Source of the DNA: Myxococcales bacterium UBA1660
Lineage (GTDB): Bacteria; Myxococcota_A; Polyangia; Polyangiales; Houyiibacteriaceae
NCBI GenBank assembly: GCA_002320815.1
Contig: DCLA01000021.1
Coordinates: 54,857 to 96,937, forward strand
Direction of reading: 5' to 3'
DNA length: 42,081 nucleotides
In this document: positions 30,408-37,608 of the stretch, piece by piece
Position numbering within the stretch: position 1 is the first letter of the stretch
How the letters are laid out: each line of letters begins with the position of its first letter
Made by a program: the position numbers and the translations under genes
The notes under the pieces: model-generated
Told to the model about the DNA's origin: nothing
The model's database searches: none
What the model saw: the letters and a program-made list of their open reading frames with translations, nothing else

Positions 30408-30800
30408 TCAATCGCGCTCGGCGAACGCGATGGAGATCGAGTTGATGCAGTAGCGCTCACCGGTGGGCTTCGGACCGTCGGGGAAGACGTGGCCCAGGTG
30501 CCCGCCGCAGTTGGCGCAGAGCGTCTCGATGCGGTGCATGCCGTGGGAGTGGTCCTCCTCGAGGCGGATGCGGCCTTCGGCGACCGGGGCCCAGAAGCTG
30601 GGCCAACCGCAGCCGGCGTCGAACTTGGTCGAGCTGTCGAAGAGCTCCGCGCCGCAGCCGGCGCAGACATAGGTGCCGTCCTCGGTGTGGTCCCAGTAGA
30701 CTCCGGTGAAGGGTCGCTCGGTGCCCTTCTCGCGGAGCACCGCGTACTGCTCCGGGGTCAGGGCCTCCCGCCACTCGGCGTCGCTGCGCTTGTCGCTCAT
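30408..30800 (-). CDS. msrB: Peptide-methionine (R)-S-oxide reductase
   Basis: Repairs methionine-R-sulfoxide in proteins. 130 residues, cytoplasmic. The zinc ligands are CAGCG and CANCG. KFDAGCGWPSFW and HGMHRIE line the active site, and the catalytic Cys is in RYCINSISI. An upstream in-frame extension to 30953 is rejected: it is low-complexity and runs through the hairpin after atpE. ATG 30800 has a promoter-like element 7 bp upstream. Confidence 0.96.
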   Translation of the reverse strand: MSDKRSDAEWREALTPEQYAVLREKGTERPFTGVYWDHTEDGTYVCAGCGAELFDSSTKFDAGCGWPSFWAPVAEGRIRLEEDHSHGMHRIETLCANCGGHLGHVFPDGPKPTGERYCINSISIAFAERD

Positions 30801-30807
30801 GCCCCGA

Positions 30808-30836
30808 ATGCTGGGGACGGTCGGCACGGCGCGCAA
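30808..30836 (-). promoter_or_regulatory. Candidate promoter of msrB
   Basis: Minus-strand TTGCGC (30836-30831), 17-bp spacer, CAGCAT (30813-30808), then 7 bp to the ATG at 30800. Confidence 0.4.
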
Positions 30837-30872
30837 GCGTGGAGTGCTCCGGGAACCGGGGTCCGAACGCGT

Positions 30873-30906
30873 CGACGGCGACTCCCCTCGCGGGAAGTCG
30901 CCGTCG
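30873..30906 (-). terminator. Hairpin after atpE
   Basis: Perfect 11-bp inverted repeat CGACGGCGACT / AGTCGCCGTCG with a 12-nt loop, about 20 bp downstream of the atpE stop on the minus strand. Probable 3' end of the F0 operon; no T-run. Confidence 0.6.
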
Positions 30907-30927
30907 GCGTCGGGAACGGAGGCTGGT

Positions 30928-31254
30928 TCAGCCGAGGGGCCCGATGAAGCCACCGGCGATGAGAAGCGCGTAGATGACGAGCGACTCGATCAGCGCGAGG
31001 CTGAGGATGAGCGGGGTGTTGAGCTTGTCCGCGGCGTTCGGGTTACGGGCGATGCCCTCGAGCGCGGCCTTGGCGGCGTTGCCCTGACCCATGGCACCAC
31101 CGAAGGCGGCGAGGCCGATGGCGATGGCGGCGGCAAGAGCCTTCCAGCTGGCCTCGTCGTGCTCGTTCGAGACGGCGGCGTCCTGGGCGAACGCGACGGC
31201 GGAGAAGAGGAAGGTGGAGAAAACGGCGGTGAGCCGAAGGGCGAGCTTCTTCAT
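30928..31254 (-). CDS. atpE: F0F1 ATP synthase subunit c
   Basis: 108 residues with an N-terminal signal-like extension (LALRLTAVFSTFLFSAVAFAQ), then the two c-ring helices: AAAIAIGLAAFGGAMGQG, the polar loop GIARNP, and LILSLALIESLVIYALLIAGG, with the ion-binding Glu in LIESL. The Gln of GQG, Glu-Ser and the following Tyr align with Na+ ligands of the Ilyobacter c subunit; the Thr after Ser is Leu here. A perfect AGGAGG ribosome-binding site precedes ATG 31254, suiting the high copy number of this subunit. Last gene of atpZ-atpI-atpB-atpE. Confidence 0.96.
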   Translation of the reverse strand: MKKLALRLTAVFSTFLFSAVAFAQDAAVSNEHDEASWKALAAAIAIGLAAFGGAMGQGNAAKAALEGIARNPNAADKLNTPLILSLALIESLVIYALLIAGGFIGPLG

Positions 31255-31265
31255 GGTGTTCGTAG

Positions 31266-31271
31266 CCTCCT
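31266..31271 (-). promoter_or_regulatory. Perfect Shine-Dalgarno of atpE
   Basis: AGGAGG on the minus strand, 11 bp from the atpE ATG. It is the strongest ribosome-binding site noticed in the window, in keeping with the need for excess subunit c. Confidence 0.7.
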
Positions 31272-31365
31272 GGTGCCTCTCACGAAGGGAGGCGAAGTCA
31301 TTGGTGCGAGCGGTTTGTCTAGGAGCCGCGCCGAGGCACGGCGGATTCGGATCGGTTCTGAAGGA

Positions 31366-31466
31366 GTCTTGGGCGGGGGAGTTCGGGGGAATCCGAGCGG
31401 CTCCGCCGCGAAGGGTCTTGGTCTTGGGCGGGGGAGTTCGGGTGAATCCGAGCGGCTCCGCCGCGA
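31366..31466 (-). repeat. Two 46-bp direct repeats between atpB and atpE
   Basis: Copies at 31366-31411 and 31421-31466, 55 bp apart, differ by one base as far as I can see (GGGGGA versus GGGTGA in the middle). Each contains the self-complementary patch GAGCGGCTCCGCCGC. They fill most of the 243-bp gap between atpB and atpE, together with the adjoining hairpin at 31471-31491. No coding sequence is evident in the gap. Confidence 0.85.
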
Positions 31467-31470
31467 GGAG

Positions 31471-31491
31471 AGGGTTTGGGTGCCAAACCCT
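31471..31491 (-). terminator. Intercistronic hairpin just after atpB
   Basis: AGGGTTTGG / CCAAACCCT, a perfect 9-bp stem with a 3-nt loop, begins 6 bp after the atpB stop. No T-run follows. It could partly end transcription or act as an RNA-processing or stability element separating atpB from atpE. Confidence 0.6.
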
Positions 31492-31497
31492 CAGTAG

Positions 31498-32319
31498 TCA
31501 GTGAGCGTGGGTGTCCTCGATGGCCATCGAGATGTAGACCGTGCTGAGCAGGCAGAAGACCAAGGTCTGCACGGTGACGACCACGCAGCCGAGGATGTAG
31601 ACCGGCAGGGCCAGGGGGACCCACCAGATGGCCGTGCTGAGGAGCAGGCCGAGGAAGACGGTGAGCACGGCGTGGTCCGCGAACATGTTCGCGGTGAGAC
31701 GCACGGCGAGGGTCACGGGGCGGACCAGGTGGCTGATGAGCTCGATGGCGAGGATCAGCGGGGCCAGCCAGATCACCGGGCCGAGGAAGTGCTTGAAGTA
31801 GTTGACGAAGCCCTGCTTCTTGATGCCGTAGATGTGCGTCGCCAAGAAGATCACGATCGCCATGGCGGCCGTCGTGTTCAGGTTGTCGGTCGGCGGCAGG
31901 AAACCGGGGATGAGGCCGAGCACGTTCGAGAAGAAGATCACGAACGCGCAGGCGCCGATCAGCGGGATGAAGTACTTCGCCGCCTCCTTGCCCATCATCG
32001 CAGCCATCATGTCGTAGACGCCGATGGTCATGAGCTCGGTGAAGGTCGACGGGGTCAGCTTGTCCTGCGGGACGACGGCGTCTTCGGGGTTCTTGACCCG
32101 GCTCCGGGTCACGAGCCCGAAGATCAGCAGGAGGAGCACGACGAACCCGAGGGCCCAGACGTGCAGGAGGTGGATGTCACCGCCGAAGAACCAGCGCTGG
32201 CCCTCGGAGTTGAAGGGCCACCCCAGGCCATGGGCCAGGTCGTGGGTCTCCTGATCGATGAAGCTGAACCAGGACCAGTGTTCCGGGAGAGAGGCAGCTT
32301 CGTGTGCGGGCTCGGCCAT
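31498..32319 (-). CDS. atpB: F0F1 ATP synthase subunit a
   Basis: 273 residues, proton/ion channel of F0, multi-pass membrane protein. Typical features: an N-terminal aromatic segment, NVLGLIPGFLPPTDNLNTTAAMA, LIGACAFVIFFSNVLG, and the helix with the essential Arg, SHLVRPVTLAVRLTANMFADH. It ends in helix TLVFCLLSTVYISMAIEDTHAH. ATG 32319 starts 5 bp after the atpI stop. An in-frame extension into atpI is rejected. Confidence 0.97.
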   Translation of the reverse strand: MAEPAHEAASLPEHWSWFSFIDQETHDLAHGLGWPFNSEGQRWFFGGDIHLLHVWALGFVVLLLLIFGLVTRSRVKNPEDAVVPQDKLTPSTFTELMTIGVYDMMAAMMGKEAAKYFIPLIGACAFVIFFSNVLGLIPGFLPPTDNLNTTAAMAIVIFLATHIYGIKKQGFVNYFKHFLGPVIWLAPLILAIELISHLVRPVTLAVRLTANMFADHAVLTVFLGLLLSTAIWWVPLALPVYILGCVVVTVQTLVFCLLSTVYISMAIEDTHAH

Positions 32320-32324
32320 TGTGC

Positions 32325-32717
32325 TCAGGCTCGATCTTCCGAGGGGTTGGAGGGGGTGCTGGGCTTCTCGCTCAGCGTGAGAGGGGCGACCACGATCCCG
32401 ATGACCAGCGCGCCGATGCCGACCATGAAGCCCTTGGGGTCCAGGCCCACCTTGGTCAGGAGGACCCAGCACACGCCCATGAGCGCGGCGGTCTTCAGAC
32501 CGAGGATGAGGAAGAGTCGGTTGCGGCCGCGGACGTGCTGCTCGGTGACCCGGATGGAGACCCAGCGGATGAGGGCCCAGTTGGCCATCGCCACCAGGGC
32601 GCCGGCGAAGGCGCCGAGGCCTCCGCGGAGACCCCAGAGCACCGACGCGAGCACGATCAGGGCGACGCCGCTGACGGCGACGACCTGAGTGATCCGTTCG
32701 GTGAGCTGGCGATTCAT
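32325..32717 (-). CDS. atpI: ATP synthase subunit I-like protein
   Basis: 130 residues with four hydrophobic helices (VVAVSGVALIVLASVLWGL, GAFAGALVAMANWALIRWV, NRLFLILGLKTAALMGVCWVLL, GFMVGIGALVIGIVVAP). The layout and the place immediately before atpB match the ATP_synt_I family, which helps assemble the c ring. Sequence similarity within this family is low, so the call rests partly on position. Confidence 0.8.
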   Translation of the reverse strand: MNRQLTERITQVVAVSGVALIVLASVLWGLRGGLGAFAGALVAMANWALIRWVSIRVTEQHVRGRNRLFLILGLKTAALMGVCWVLLTKVGLDPKGFMVGIGALVIGIVVAPLTLSEKPSTPSNPSEDRA

Positions 32718-32766
32718 GGTCGGTGAAGGGGTGGGGTTCGGGCGGACGGCCGCATCCCGAGCCGAG

Positions 32767-33057
32767 CTAGGTGGTGGGGCCCGAGGAGTCCGAGTCCTTC
32801 GGCGAGGAAGGATCTGGGTCCATCGGGGAGTCCGGGGAACGTCCGTCGCGCTTGGAGCGCTTCGTCAGCTTGATGAGCGAGTAGAAGCCGGCGGCGATGC
32901 CGAGGAGGACCCCGATGAGCGTGAAGAAGGTCGTGCCGAAGTGGTCATCGGCCCATTGGCCGAGTTTCACGCCGACGTAGACCAGGGCGCCCATCTCGAG
33001 GCCCACGGCTCCATAGCGCCCGAAGTCCTTGATCTGTTCGGGGCCTAGCAGGGGCAT
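32767..33057 (-). CDS. atpZ: AtpZ/AtpI-family F0 assembly protein
   Basis: 96 residues: FGRYGAVGLEMGALVYVGVKLGQWADDHFG and TTFFTLIGVLLGIAAGFYSLIKL are the two-helix signature of AtpZ-like proteins (the Gly-rich first helix and GxxxG second helix), followed by a charged Ser/Pro/Asp tail. Head of the F0 operon. ATG 33057 fits the family, but a perfect minus-strand TTGACA lies only 9 bp upstream of it, too close to serve this start. Either that match is fortuitous or the start is further in. Confidence 0.85.
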   Translation of the reverse strand: MPLLGPEQIKDFGRYGAVGLEMGALVYVGVKLGQWADDHFGTTFFTLIGVLLGIAAGFYSLIKLTKRSKRDGRSPDSPMDPDPSSPKDSDSSGPTT

Positions 33058-33164
33058 GGGGATGCGGTTGTCAAAGGAGCTCGCAGGGGGCCGGGCCTCC
33101 CGGCGCCTTGCGCGGCGGCGTGTAGCACGTGGGGTGGGGGGGTCAAGGCTGGTAGGGCCCCGGT

Positions 33165-33179
33165 CCCGGCCAGGCCGGG
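33165..33179. terminator. Compact palindrome between hemL and atpZ
   Basis: CCCGGCC-A-GGCCGGG lies about 50 bp after the hemL stop on the minus strand; an outer CCCCGG (33158-33163) / CCGGGG (33175-33180) pairing is an alternative. GAGGATCCTC at 33191-33200 is a further short palindrome. Possible hemL 3' structure; weak. Confidence 0.3.
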
Positions 33180-33226
33180 GGAGGGAGGGTGAGGATCCTC
33201 GCTCTCCGGCGGCCGGGGGTCTGGGG

Positions 33227-34519
33227 TCAGGCGCCGCGGGCGGCGGCGAAAGCGGGCCCCAGGGCGGCCCGGGTGCGCTCCAGGGCGGCGGCGTCGTGGG
33301 CCAGGGAGGGGAACGCGGCCTCGAACTGGCTCGGGGCCCAGTGCACGCCGTGCTCGATGAGGGCGGCGTGCCAGCGCCCAAAGGCCTCGCGATCGCACTG
33401 GTCGGCGTCGTCCCAGGCGCGGACCGGGCCGTCGTGGAAGAAGACCGTGAGCATCGCGCCGACCCGCTGGATGTGGAAGGGCAGCCCGGCGGCCTCGGCC
33501 GCTTCCCGGACCATGCCCTCGAGCTCGGCGGCGATCGTCTCCAGCTTCTCGTAGGTGCCCTCGCGGCGGAGGATCTCCAGCGTCTTGAGGCCCGCGGCCA
33601 CCGCCAGCGGGTTCCCGCTCAGGGTGCCCGCCTGGTAGACGGGGCCCGCCGGGGCCACGTGCTCCATGTGCTCCCGGGAGCCGCCGTAGGCGCCCACGGG
33701 GAGACCGCCGCCGACGATCTTGCCCAGGCAGGTCAGGTCCGGGGTGACCCCGTAGCGCTCCGCGGCGCCGCCGTAGGCCACGCGGAATCCGGTCATGACC
33801 TCGTCGAAGATGAGGATCACGCCGTGCTCCCGGGTGAGCTCCCGGAGCCCCTCCAGGTACCCGTCGTTCGGCGGGACGCAGCCCATGTTGCCGGCCACCG
33901 GCTCGACGATGAGGGCGGCGATCTCCTGCCCGCGGGCGGCGAAGGCCTCCTTCACCGCGTCGAGATCGTTGTAGGGCAGGGTGAGCGTGGTGGCGGCGAT
34001 CCCGGGGGGCACGCCGGCGCTGTCCGGGGTCCCCAGGGTCGCCGCGCCGCTGCCGGCCTTGACCAGGAGGTAGTCGGCGCCGCCGTGGTAGCCGCCGGCC
34101 ATCTTCACGATGAGGGGCCGCCCGGTGATGCCCCGCGCGAGGCGCAGCGCACCCATGGTCGCCTCGGTGCCGCTGGAGACCAGCCGGCTCATCGCCATGT
34201 GCGGCTGGGCGCCGGCGATGGCGTCGGCCATGTCGATCTCCTGCTCGGTCGGGGCGCCGAAGCTGGAGCCCTTGGCCGCCGCCTCCTGGACCGCCGCGAC
34301 CACCTCGGGGTGGGCGTGGCCCAGGATCATCGGGCCCCAGGACCCGATGTAGTCGACGTATTCGGTGCCGTCGGCGCCGACGAGGGTGGCCCCATGGGCT
34401 TCCTTCACGAACACGGGGCTGCCCCCCACGCTCTTGAAGGCGCGGACGGGCGAGTTGACTCCGCCGGGGAGTCGCTGGACGGCGCGCTCGTAGAGCGCGA
34501 GGGAGGTCGGGTCGGCCAT
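33227..34519 (-). CDS. hemL: Glutamate-1-semialdehyde 2,1-aminomutase
   Basis: PLP enzyme making 5-aminolevulinate in the C5 heme/tetrapyrrole pathway. 430 residues. Signatures: RLPGGVNSPVRAFKSVGG, GHAHPEVVAAV, MSRLVSSGTEATMGALRLAR, GGYHGGADYLLV, VEPVAGNMGC, ILIFDEVMTGFRVAYGG, the PLP-binding Lys in CLGKIVGGGLPVGAYGG, and YQAGTLSGNPLA. ATG 34519 has a promoter-like element 8 bp upstream. Single gene with no other hem gene adjacent. Confidence 0.98.
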   Translation of the reverse strand: MADPTSLALYERAVQRLPGGVNSPVRAFKSVGGSPVFVKEAHGATLVGADGTEYVDYIGSWGPMILGHAHPEVVAAVQEAAAKGSSFGAPTEQEIDMADAIAGAQPHMAMSRLVSSGTEATMGALRLARGITGRPLIVKMAGGYHGGADYLLVKAGSGAATLGTPDSAGVPPGIAATTLTLPYNDLDAVKEAFAARGQEIAALIVEPVAGNMGCVPPNDGYLEGLRELTREHGVILIFDEVMTGFRVAYGGAAERYGVTPDLTCLGKIVGGGLPVGAYGGSREHMEHVAPAGPVYQAGTLSGNPLAVAAGLKTLEILRREGTYEKLETIAAELEGMVREAAEAAGLPFHIQRVGAMLTVFFHDGPVRAWDDADQCDREAFGRWHAALIEHGVHWAPSQFEAAFPSLAHDAAALERTRAALGPAFAAARGA

Positions 34520-34527
34520 GGGCGGGA

Positions 34528-34556
34528 ACCTGGGCCGACCGCTGCCCGAGCGTCAA
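34528..34556 (-). promoter_or_regulatory. Candidate promoter of hemL
   Basis: Minus-strand TTGACG (34556-34551), 17-bp spacer, weak CCAGGT (34533-34528), then 8 bp to the ATG at 34519. Confidence 0.45.
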
Positions 34557-34578
34557 GCGACTCCGGCGCGCTCCAACG

Positions 34579-34615
34579 GAAGAGGGGGGCCCGCCGGTGA
34601 CGGGCCCCCCTCTTC
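34579..34615 (-). terminator. 15-bp perfect hairpin after the nidogen/DUF4215 gene
   Basis: GAAGAGGGGGGCCCG / CGGGCCCCCCTCTTC with a 7-nt loop, 22 bp downstream of the 34637 stop on the minus strand and upstream of the hemL promoter. The strongest stem-loop in the window and the likely transcript end; no T-run. Confidence 0.75.
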
Positions 34616-34636
34616 GCGTTCAGGTCCGCGGAGGAC

Positions 34637-36766
34637 TCAACGGCGGCGACGCCGCCCGAGGAAGAGACCCAGACCGACGAGCCAGAGCAGGGCGCCCGCG
34701 TTCTGCTTCGGACCGGTCACCCGGCAGTTGCAGCTGCCGTCGTCGGAGGCGGTCACCTCGGTCCCGGCGTCCGGCGTCCCGGCGTCGACCGTCGTCGGGC
34801 CGGCGTCGACCGTCATCGGGCCGGCGTCGGGGGTCGCGGTCTCGGTGGTGCAGGTGGCCGAGCAGCCGTCGCCGGCGGCGGTGTTGCCGTCGTCGCAGGT
34901 CTCGCCGGCCGTGGCGTTGACCATCCCGTCGCCGCAAGCGGCCACGGTGCAGTCGTCGTTGCAGGTCGCGGACTCCCCGCCGTCGTCGCAGCGCTCGCCG
35001 TCGTCGACGATCGAGTTGCCGCACTCCTCGACGACGCACGCGCTGGAGCAGCCGTCGCCGGCGGTGTCGTTGCCGTCGTCGCAGGTCTCGCCGGCGGCCG
35101 TGTTGATGGCGCCGTCGCCGCAGGCGACCGAGGTGCAGTCCTCGTCGCAAGTGGCCGTGGCCACGCCGCCCTCGTCGCAGTCCTCGCCGGCGTCGACCAC
35201 CGAGTTCCCGCAGGCCTCGAGGGTGCAGGTGTCGGAGCAGCCGTCGCCGCCGTCGGTGTTGCCGTCGTCGCAGGCTTCGCCGGCCATCTCGTTGAACACG
35301 CCGTCGCCGCAGACGGGCAGCGAGCAGTCCATGTCGCAGGCGCCGGTGGCCACGCCGTCGTCGCACTCCTCACCGGCGTCGACGATCATGTTGCCGCAGA
35401 CCTCGGTGGTGCAGGTCGGCGAGCAGCCGTCGCCGCCCGCGGTGTTGCCGTCGTCGCAGCCTTCGCCGGCGGTGGCGTTCAGCACAGCGTCGCCGCAGGT
35501 CGCCGCGGTGCAGTCGGCGTCGCAGCTCGCGGTCTCGGTGCCGTCGTCGCAGGTCTCGCCCGCGCTCGCGTTCACCGCGCCGTCGCCGCACATGGGCGCG
35601 GTGCAGTCCGCGTCACAGGAAGCGCTCTCGCCGCCGTCGTCGCAGGCCTCGCCGGGATCGACGATCCCGTTGCCGCAGCCCTCGAGCTGGCAGGTCGCGC
35701 CGCAGCCGTCGCCGGTCATGGTGTTGCCGTCGTCGCAGCCCTCGCCTGCGGCCATGTTGAGCACGCCGTCGCCACAGACCGGAGCGGTGCAGTCCACGTC
35801 GCACGACGCGGTCTCGCCGCCGGTGTCGCAGCCCTCGCCGGCGGTCGCGTTGACCACGCCGTCGCCACACGTGGCGAGCGTGCAGTCGACGTTGCAGGTC
35901 GCGCTCTCGCCCGAGTCGTCGCAGGCCTCGCAGCTTCCGTCGATGGTGCCGTTGCCGCAGCTCGGGATGCCGCTGGGGTTCGCGCGGATCCGCCAGACGC
36001 CCGGGGTGCCCACGTTGCTGCCGGTGAGGAGCTGGTCCTGGACCTCCAGGGTCAGCGAGGGCGCGAGCTGCACCGCGGTCACGGTGTCGCCGTAGTCCAG
36101 GCCGGCCACGGCGGGCGTGCAGGTGCCGCCCATGAACGCGGCTTCGGTGCAGAGGCCGTCATCGGCGGCGCCACTCGCGGTGCCCGCGTGCCAGACCATC
36201 TCGGCGTAGCGGAACTCGACCTCCATGCCGTCCGCGCCGCACACGCGGGTCGCGGTGAGCACGAGCTGGAAGGTGTTCACCCGCGAATAGTCGATGGTCG
36301 CGGAGCCGGCGTTGAAGTGGACGACGTCGTTCCAGGTGACCAAGACCCGGTTGGCGGCCGCGTCGACGCAATAGGTGACGCTGCCGGGGTTCTCCAGCGG
36401 CGTGCCCGAGGTGCGGTCCCGGAGGTCCACGTCGGCGAAGTAGGGCGCGATGGTGAGCTGGGAGAGGCCGGGCACGGCCTCGGGGGTGAACTCCGAATAG
36501 GCGGAGTCGAAGGTCACGTTGCCGTTCACGTTGACGAACATCGACGTGTACGAGGTGCCCGCGACGGTCAGCGGGTTGGCCGCCGTGAAGACCGGGTCCA
36601 GCGAGACCATCGTGCTGCCGTCGTCCAGCCCGCTGAAGAGCGGGTCGAGCAGGGTCTCCGTGCCCGCGCAGGGCAGGATCGACGCCTGCGCGTCCGCGCG
36701 CTCGGCGCCCATCCCCAGGGCCGTCATCAGACCCATCAATACCCCTAGTGTTCGTCTCTTCATCAT
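34637..36766 (-). CDS. Nidogen-like, DUF4215-repeat surface protein with MYXO-CTERM tail
   Basis: 709 residues. The signal peptide (RTLGVLMGLMTALGMGAERADAQ) is followed by a nidogen-like (NIDO) domain at about 45-240: MFVNVNGNVTFDSAYSEFTP, LTIAPYFADVDLR. Next comes a tandem array of Cys-rich modules from about residue 270 to 640, alternating CGDGxxN..AGExCDDGN..GDGCxxxC with shorter GGESASCDxDC types. A PDAG-rich spacer leads to the C-terminal sorting signal: Cys pair (GSCNCR), hydrophobic helix (AGALLWLVGLGLFLG) and an Arg run. This is the MYXO-CTERM plan, processed by a myxosortase and attached to the cell surface. ATG 36766 has a GGGAGG site. Probably an adhesin or matrix protein. Confidence 0.88.
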   Translation of the reverse strand: MMKRRTLGVLMGLMTALGMGAERADAQASILPCAGTETLLDPLFSGLDDGSTMVSLDPVFTAANPLTVAGTSYTSMFVNVNGNVTFDSAYSEFTPEAVPGLSQLTIAPYFADVDLRDRTSGTPLENPGSVTYCVDAAANRVLVTWNDVVHFNAGSATIDYSRVNTFQLVLTATRVCGADGMEVEFRYAEMVWHAGTASGAADDGLCTEAAFMGGTCTPAVAGLDYGDTVTAVQLAPSLTLEVQDQLLTGSNVGTPGVWRIRANPSGIPSCGNGTIDGSCEACDDSGESATCNVDCTLATCGDGVVNATAGEGCDTGGETASCDVDCTAPVCGDGVLNMAAGEGCDDGNTMTGDGCGATCQLEGCGNGIVDPGEACDDGGESASCDADCTAPMCGDGAVNASAGETCDDGTETASCDADCTAATCGDAVLNATAGEGCDDGNTAGGDGCSPTCTTEVCGNMIVDAGEECDDGVATGACDMDCSLPVCGDGVFNEMAGEACDDGNTDGGDGCSDTCTLEACGNSVVDAGEDCDEGGVATATCDEDCTSVACGDGAINTAAGETCDDGNDTAGDGCSSACVVEECGNSIVDDGERCDDGGESATCNDDCTVAACGDGMVNATAGETCDDGNTAAGDGCSATCTTETATPDAGPMTVDAGPTTVDAGTPDAGTEVTASDDGSCNCRVTGPKQNAGALLWLVGLGLFLGRRRRR
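34850..35962 (-). repeat. DNA encoding tandem DUF4215-type Cys-rich modules
   Basis: About 1.1 kb of imperfect repeats within the surface-protein gene, recognisable on the plus strand by recurring GTTGCCGTCGTCGCA and CCGTCGCCGCA blocks at intervals of roughly 85-115 bp. Each module has conserved Cys and Asp/Gly/Asn positions reminiscent of calcium-binding loops. Boundaries are approximate. Confidence 0.8.
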
Positions 36767-36899
36767 CGGTGCGCCTCCCTCGCGTTGAGGGTGGACTTTC
36801 ACACAAATGACGGTATTGGAAAACCCTGGTGGGTCGAGTCCCGCGATTTCGGTGCGACCTCCACCCACCCAGCCCTCCCTCGCGTTCCCTCCGCTGCTC

Positions 36900-36928
36900 T
36901 TGGACCTCGGGGCGCCCGGGGCGACACT
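36900..36928 (+). promoter_or_regulatory. Candidate promoter of the ECF sigma operon
   Basis: TTGGAC at 36900-36905, 17-bp spacer, GACACT at 36923-36928, then 8 bp to the ATG at 36937. No Shine-Dalgarno between. Confidence 0.4.
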
Positions 36929-36936
36929 GAGCTCCC

Positions 36937-37608
36937 ATGGCGGTGGCGCACTCAGCGAAGAAGCCCGGGACCCCCTTCGCCCCGACCCCCCGGGCGAAGG
37001 GAGGCCGCGTGCGCCAGATCGGCTTCGTGGGCGACGACGCCGCTTTGGTGGCGGCCCTGCGGCGGGGGGACCCCGGCGCGCCGGCGGCCCTCTACGATCG
37101 CCACGCCGCGCATCTGCGCCGGGTGCTCGCCCGGGTCCTCGGCGTCGACGACGAGCTCCCCGACATCCTCCATGAGACCTTCGCCCAGGCGCTGGCCTCC
37201 ATCGACAAGCTCGACGACGCCGCGCGTCTCGAGGGCTGGCTGGTGCGCATCGCCGTCTTCACCGCGCGCGGAGTCATCCGCAAGCGCGGCCGGCGACGGT
37301 GGCTGCGTTTCATGGCGCCCGAGGAGGTCCCCGATCCCGGCCGGGCTCCCGCCGACCCGCGGGCCCGCCTCGCACTCGCCCGGGTTCGCCGCGCGCTGGA
37401 CCAACTGAAGGCCGACGAGCGCATCGCCTTCACCCTCCGTTACTTCGAGCAGATGGAGGTCCTGGAGGTCGCCGCGGCCATGGACGTCTCCCTGTCCACG
37501 GTGAAACGGCGCCTGCGCTCGGCGGAGAAGCGCTTCGGCGAGATCGCGCGGCGGGACCCTCACCTGGCCGAGTGGCTCGAGCAGAGCCCCCGCTGGAGCG
37601 CGTCGTGA
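36937..37608 (+). CDS. ECF-type RNA polymerase sigma factor
   Basis: 223 residues. Region 2 spans ALYDRHAAHLRRVLARVLG to DILHETFAQALASIDKLDD and EGWLVRIAVFTARGVIRKR; region 4 is LKADERIAFTLRYFEQMEVLEVAAAMDVSLSTVKRRLRSAEKRF, a clear helix-turn-helix. The first 30 residues are a basic extension. Its stop overlaps the start of the FecR-domain gene (GTGA), the typical sigma/anti-sigma arrangement. The target promoters are not evident. It diverges from the nidogen/DUF4215 gene, which could be one of its targets (inference). Confidence 0.92.
   Translation: MAVAHSAKKPGTPFAPTPRAKGGRVRQIGFVGDDAALVAALRRGDPGAPAALYDRHAAHLRRVLARVLGVDDELPDILHETFAQALASIDKLDDAARLEGWLVRIAVFTARGVIRKRGRRRWLRFMAPEEVPDPGRAPADPRARLALARVRRALDQLKADERIAFTLRYFEQMEVLEVAAAMDVSLSTVKRRLRSAEKRFGEIARRDPHLAEWLEQSPRWSAS

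Noticed and set aside
33060..33078. Perfect minus-strand TTGACA upstream of atpZ as its promoter
   Set aside because: Only 9 bp separate it from the atpZ ATG, too close for transcription to include that start.
34850..35962. Regular repeats suggesting a CRISPR array
   Set aside because: The periodicity is that of protein-coding Cys-rich modules in an open frame; units are imperfect, and spacers are not unique.
36826..36850. GGTGGGTCGAGTCCC resembling a tRNA T-arm
   Set aside because: The T-loop would read GTCGA instead of TTCGA, and no acceptor or anticodon arm can be built around it.
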